From: Mesorhizobium sp. L-2-11 | GTDB taxonomy: Bacteria; Pseudomonadota; Alphaproteobacteria; Rhizobiales; Rhizobiaceae | DNA: 64,000 bases | Assembly (NCBI RefSeq): GCF_016756595.1 | Contig: NZ_AP023257.1 | Span: 3,922,001-3,986,000 of the forward strand | Direction of reading: 5' to 3' | Part shown: in pieces, positions 61,015-64,000 of the stretch | Numbering within the stretch: position 1 is the stretch's first letter | Layout: each line of letters starts with the position of its first letter | Translations under genes and position numbers: made by a program | Notes under the pieces: generated by a model | Told to the model about the DNA's origin: nothing | Seen by the model: only the letters and a program-made list of their open reading frames with translations | The model's database searches: none

Positions 61015-61699
61015 TATTTCGTTTCCCCCCGGCAGCCGTCATCGGCCGCAGCTTGCGGGGCAAGGCCCGCCGCTGTGGATGAACATGGGTGCCGGGCAAT
61101 TGAATGTCCGCCGGCCGCAGCCTGAGCGCCATGGCGGTGCCGCCCGCAGCCATAATGGCGCGGTTTGCTGCGGACCTTTCCATGATTGCGCTTGAAGCCA
61201 TCGTAACCAGCAGACCCTTTTTGAACCAAAGCCCGGGAAAACCGGACCAGCTTGTTTGCTCGTACAGAGCCGGCGCGGGACAATCCCGGCCGTTTTCCTC
61301 ACGCAGGCGCTTCCCCCGCCACGGGCTCACACCTGCGAAATTCGTCGCGATCACCTGTTGCCTTTTTCGCCTGACGCGAAAGGAGCCGTCGTTCATCTCA
61401 CCTGTAGCAGGAAGCTGCGGAGAAGGACGGTTCCAGGATTGCAGTGATCCACCATCGCTTTTATGATTTGGCGGGTTGGAAGGCAACCCCGATTTCCGAT
61501 GCCGGCAAAATGCAGTTCCGCAACGGAAGCACGGCTTTGAGCGTTGCATGAAAAGACTTGGTTAACCTTCTCTGGATACCAACCGTTAATCGAGTTCGCG
61601 GCCTGACCGGCGTTTCGACAAGACGACGACACTCCGACAAACAAGATTGTCCGATAACAGGATTGGGCGCCTGGCGCCAAATCGGAGCGACTGGAAGAA
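61015..61699. other. Long divergent intergenic region, rne leader and amidase promoter
   Basis: About 685 bases between divergent rne and the amidase gene. RNase E genes usually have long 5' untranslated leaders used for autoregulation, so the half next to rne is probably such a leader. Short frames on both strands look non-coding. I found no named motif. Confidence 0.55.
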
Positions 61700-62992
61700 A
61701 TGGCACTGGCAGTCTTCACGCACAGGAGTGGTCGCGCCGGAGGCAGTTTTTTCTACGCCGCCTACGTCCGTGCTGCCCATTTCCGCGCAGCTTGTACGCT
61801 GTTGCTGGTTGTCGCTTGCCTGGTTTTTTCGTCGATTTCCTTTGCAGCCGATGCGCCGCTGGCAGTGACGAGCTACAAAATGGCCGGTGACGCCACCAAG
61901 ATTCGCATCGTCATGAATTTCGATCGCGAACCCGACGTCAAATGGTTCCTGCTGCGCGGCCCCCACCGTCTGGTCATCGACCTGCCAAACACGAGGTTCG
62001 CCATCAATGCCAAGGATGTGAAGGCGCGCGGCCTGGTCAGGAGCGTACGCTACGGCGATCTCGGTGAGGCGGTGTCGCGGCTGATTCTCACCGGCAAGGG
62101 CCCGTTCGCCGTCGACAGGTTCGACGTGCTCAAGAACGATGACGGCAACGGCTACCGCATCGCCATCGACATGTCGGCGGCGTCTGTGCGGGAGTTCGAC
62201 GCAGCTCTTGCCAATCAGGCGTTGACCACCGGCTCGACGGTCTCCTCCGACAAGGGTGGCAGGGTCGGCACCGGGCCGGTCTCCAATCCAGGCCATCGTT
62301 TCACCGTCGTCATCGATCCAGGCCATGGCGGCATCGACGGCGGCGCCGAGGGAATGAACGGCACCGTCGAGAAGAACGTCACGCTCGCTTTCGCCAAAGA
62401 ATTGCGGGACAAACTCGCTGCAGTCGGCAAATACGACGTGTTCATGACGCGCGAGACGGACCAATTCCTGCGGCTGGACGACCGCGTGCGCATTGCCCGC
62501 CAGCACGAGGCCGATCTGCTCATTTCGATCCACGCCGATACGATCAGGGTCAAGGGCCTTCGCGGCGCAACCGTCTACACCGTCTCTGACAAGGCTTCCG
62601 ATCCCGAAGCGCAGGCGCTCGCCGACCGTGAAAACCTTTCCGACCAATTCGCCGGCATGGAAATCAAGGACGACAACAAGGAAGTAACCGACATCCTGAT
62701 CGACCTGATTCGCCGCGAGACGCACAGTTTCTCGATGAGCTTTGCCCAAACGCTGGTCGGCCAGCTTTCCACCAGTGTCGGCCTCATCAACAATCCGCAG
62801 CGTTCGGCCAGCTTCAAGGTGTTGAAGGCGCCGGATGTTCCCTCCGTGCTGGTCGAACTCGGCTATCTGTCGAATGCCAAGGACGAGGCACAACTGCTCA
62901 GCGCCGATTGGCGCAGCAAGGCGGCCCAGAGCATAACCAATGCGATCGCCCTGTTCGCTTCAGCCAAGGCCGGAGCCGGAACCGGAGGCTGA
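61700..62992 (+). CDS. N-acetylmuramoyl-L-alanine amidase, AmiC type
   Basis: A 430-residue periplasmic amidase that cleaves the peptide from the sugar strand of peptidoglycan during cell separation. A hydrophobic signal near residues 30-48 ends SFAADA; an AMIN targeting domain (about 55-145) and an Amidase_3 catalytic domain follow, with the zinc-binding IDPGHGGIDGGAEG, SIHADT and a late LVELGYLSN holding the catalytic glutamate. The signal lies unusually far from the start, so a later start cannot be excluded. Confidence 0.93.
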   Translation: MALAVFTHRSGRAGGSFFYAAYVRAAHFRAACTLLLVVACLVFSSISFAADAPLAVTSYKMAGDATKIRIVMNFDREPDVKWFLLRGPHRLVIDLPNTRFAINAKDVKARGLVRSVRYGDLGEAVSRLILTGKGPFAVDRFDVLKNDDGNGYRIAIDMSAASVREFDAALANQALTTGSTVSSDKGGRVGTGPVSNPGHRFTVVIDPGHGGIDGGAEGMNGTVEKNVTLAFAKELRDKLAAVGKYDVFMTRETDQFLRLDDRVRIARQHEADLLISIHADTIRVKGLRGATVYTVSDKASDPEAQALADRENLSDQFAGMEIKDDNKEVTDILIDLIRRETHSFSMSFAQTLVGQLSTSVGLINNPQRSASFKVLKAPDVPSVLVELGYLSNAKDEAQLLSADWRSKAAQSITNAIALFASAKAGAGTGG

Positions 62993-63204
62993 GGCGCTCG
63001 CGCCGCCCACAACCACAGGCAGCGTTGCACGACGACAACACTTTGCACTTATATTTCCGCCATTCGAAGCCGAAATTCCATGCTGCCGCATTTTCCCCAC
63101 ATGGTGGCGACATGGATTTTCGATTACCGGTCGGGATCGTCTCGAAAGCTTGCGCGAAAGGCGGCTTCGTTTAGGCAATTCCCGAACCAAGGACTGGAGC
63201 GGGC

Positions 63205-64000
63205 ATGATTCGTCTTTTTGGCTATTTCTTCGGCATCGGCACCGCGCTGGCCCTTTTGGTCGCGGCCGGCGTGGCGATCTATATCAGCCATTTGTCGAAG
63301 GATTTGCCCGACTACGAGGTGCTGGCCAAGTATGAACCGCCGGTGACGACCCGCATCCATGCGTCCGACGGAGCGCTGATGGCCGAATATGCGCGCGAGC
63401 GGCGCCTGTATTTGCCGATCCAGGCGGTGCCGGATCGTGTCAAGGCGGCCTTCCTGTCTGCCGAGGACAAAAACTTCTACAATCACCCCGGCATCGATAT
63501 GACCGGCCTTGGCCGCGCAGTCATGGTCAATCTGCAGAATTTTGGCTCGGGCAAGCGCCAGGTCGGCGCCTCGACGATCACCCAGCAGGTGGCGAAAAAC
63601 TTCCTGTTGTCCTCGGACCAGACCTACGAGCGCAAGATCAAGGAGATGATCCTCGCCTTCCGCATCGAGCAGGCCTATTCGAAGGACCGCATCCTCGAGC
63701 TCTACCTCAACGAGATTTTCTTCGGGCTCGGCGCCTATGGCGTCGCCGGCGCAGCGCTCACCTATTTCGACAAGGCGGTGAATGAACTCACCGTGGCCGA
63801 GGCGGCCTATCTGGCGGCTTTGCCGAAGGGTCCCTCCAACTATCACCCCTTCAAATATGCCGACCGCGCCATCGAGCGCCGCAACTGGGTGATCGACCAG
63901 ATGGTCGGCAACGGCTACGTCACGCATGAGGAAGGCGCCAAGGCCAAGGCCGAGCCGCTCGGCGTCAAGCCACGCCGCTCCGGCACCTATCTGTTCGCCG
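63205..64000 (+). CDS. mrcA: Penicillin-binding protein 1A, N-terminal part
   Basis: A bifunctional peptidoglycan synthase; only the first 265 residues lie in the window, and the gene runs off the right edge. A signal-anchor (about 5-28) precedes the glycosyltransferase domain, whose motifs are EDKNFYNHPGID with the catalytic glutamate, GASTITQQVAKN, RKIKEMILAFRIE and LELYLNEIFFGLGAYGV. The transpeptidase half is outside. It lies just after the amidase, and both act on peptidoglycan. Confidence 0.95.
   Translation, partial: MIRLFGYFFGIGTALALLVAAGVAIYISHLSKDLPDYEVLAKYEPPVTTRIHASDGALMAEYARERRLYLPIQAVPDRVKAAFLSAEDKNFYNHPGIDMTGLGRAVMVNLQNFGSGKRQVGASTITQQVAKNFLLSSDQTYERKIKEMILAFRIEQAYSKDRILELYLNEIFFGLGAYGVAGAALTYFDKAVNELTVAEAAYLAALPKGPSNYHPFKYADRAIERRNWVIDQMVGNGYVTHEEGAKAKAEPLGVKPRRSGTYLFA

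Overview
The window is high-GC alphaproteobacterial chromosome, most likely Mesorhizobium or a close relative in the Phyllobacteriaceae. The evidence is gene order (rne / amidase / PBP1a; dsbA-like / aroQ / accB / accC; NDUFA12-like, DUF2155 and aat near each other), family content (DUF982, DUF1127, DUF2188, DUF3126, class II ribonucleotide reductase, BTLCP transglutaminase-like protease, phasin) and many palindromic intergenic repeats of the rhizobial RPE type. The organism is an inference from these features; no marker gene was compared.

Layout. 1-4.7 kb: 5' part of nrdJ with putative NrdR boxes far upstream, a Nudix hydrolase, gpt, a tandem universal stress protein and a molybdopterin-binding protein. 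4.7-9.6 kb: RPE repeats and a CUT1 sugar ABC transporter operon (ATPase, Tat-exported binding protein, two permeases) with LacI-type palindromes upstream. 9.7-12.6 kb: DUF2188, DUF982, an old yellow enzyme, nudK and tRNA-Leu(TAA). 12.6-15.4 kb: a repeat-rich stretch with two tiny genes and an IS4-family element inserted in an RPE palindrome. 15.4-28.6 kb: mostly housekeeping genes, including adenine deaminase, twin alpha/beta-hydrolase lipoproteins, ilvA, gloA, a double cold-shock protein, DUF192, an HD hydrolase, cysE, DUF3126, gamma-carbonic anhydrase and DUF1127.

28.7-38.0 kb is the accessory and most unusual part. It holds a BTAD/TolB/TPR regulator broken by an exact 8-bp tandem duplication, a class III cyclase/TolB/TPR protein, a secreted SnoaL-like protein, and a SAM/cyclase/AAA/TPR protein split into two genes at an ATGA overlap between Walker A and Walker B. 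The last two loci lie between direct repeats of about 220 bp that carry the 3' end and terminator of the transglutaminase-like gene.

38-64 kb: PilZ and PAS proteins, rhomboid protease, CBS protein, an IS481-family element (again inside an RPE repeat) just upstream of gatB, a GNAT acetyltransferase, a phasin with PhaR-like boxes, panB-panC, NDUFA12-like protein, DUF2155, NTF2-like protein, aat, accC-accB-aroQ, a DsbA-like oxidoreductase, an M48 protease, an aminotransferase with glsA, a 1030-residue RNase E, a cell-wall amidase and the start of PBP1a.

A recurring theme is short local tandem duplication, seen in intergenic DNA, in coding repeats (RNase E, DUF2155) and as the cause of the BTAD-regulator frameshift. 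Positions and motifs were read directly from the sequence; functions come from family recognition without a database search.
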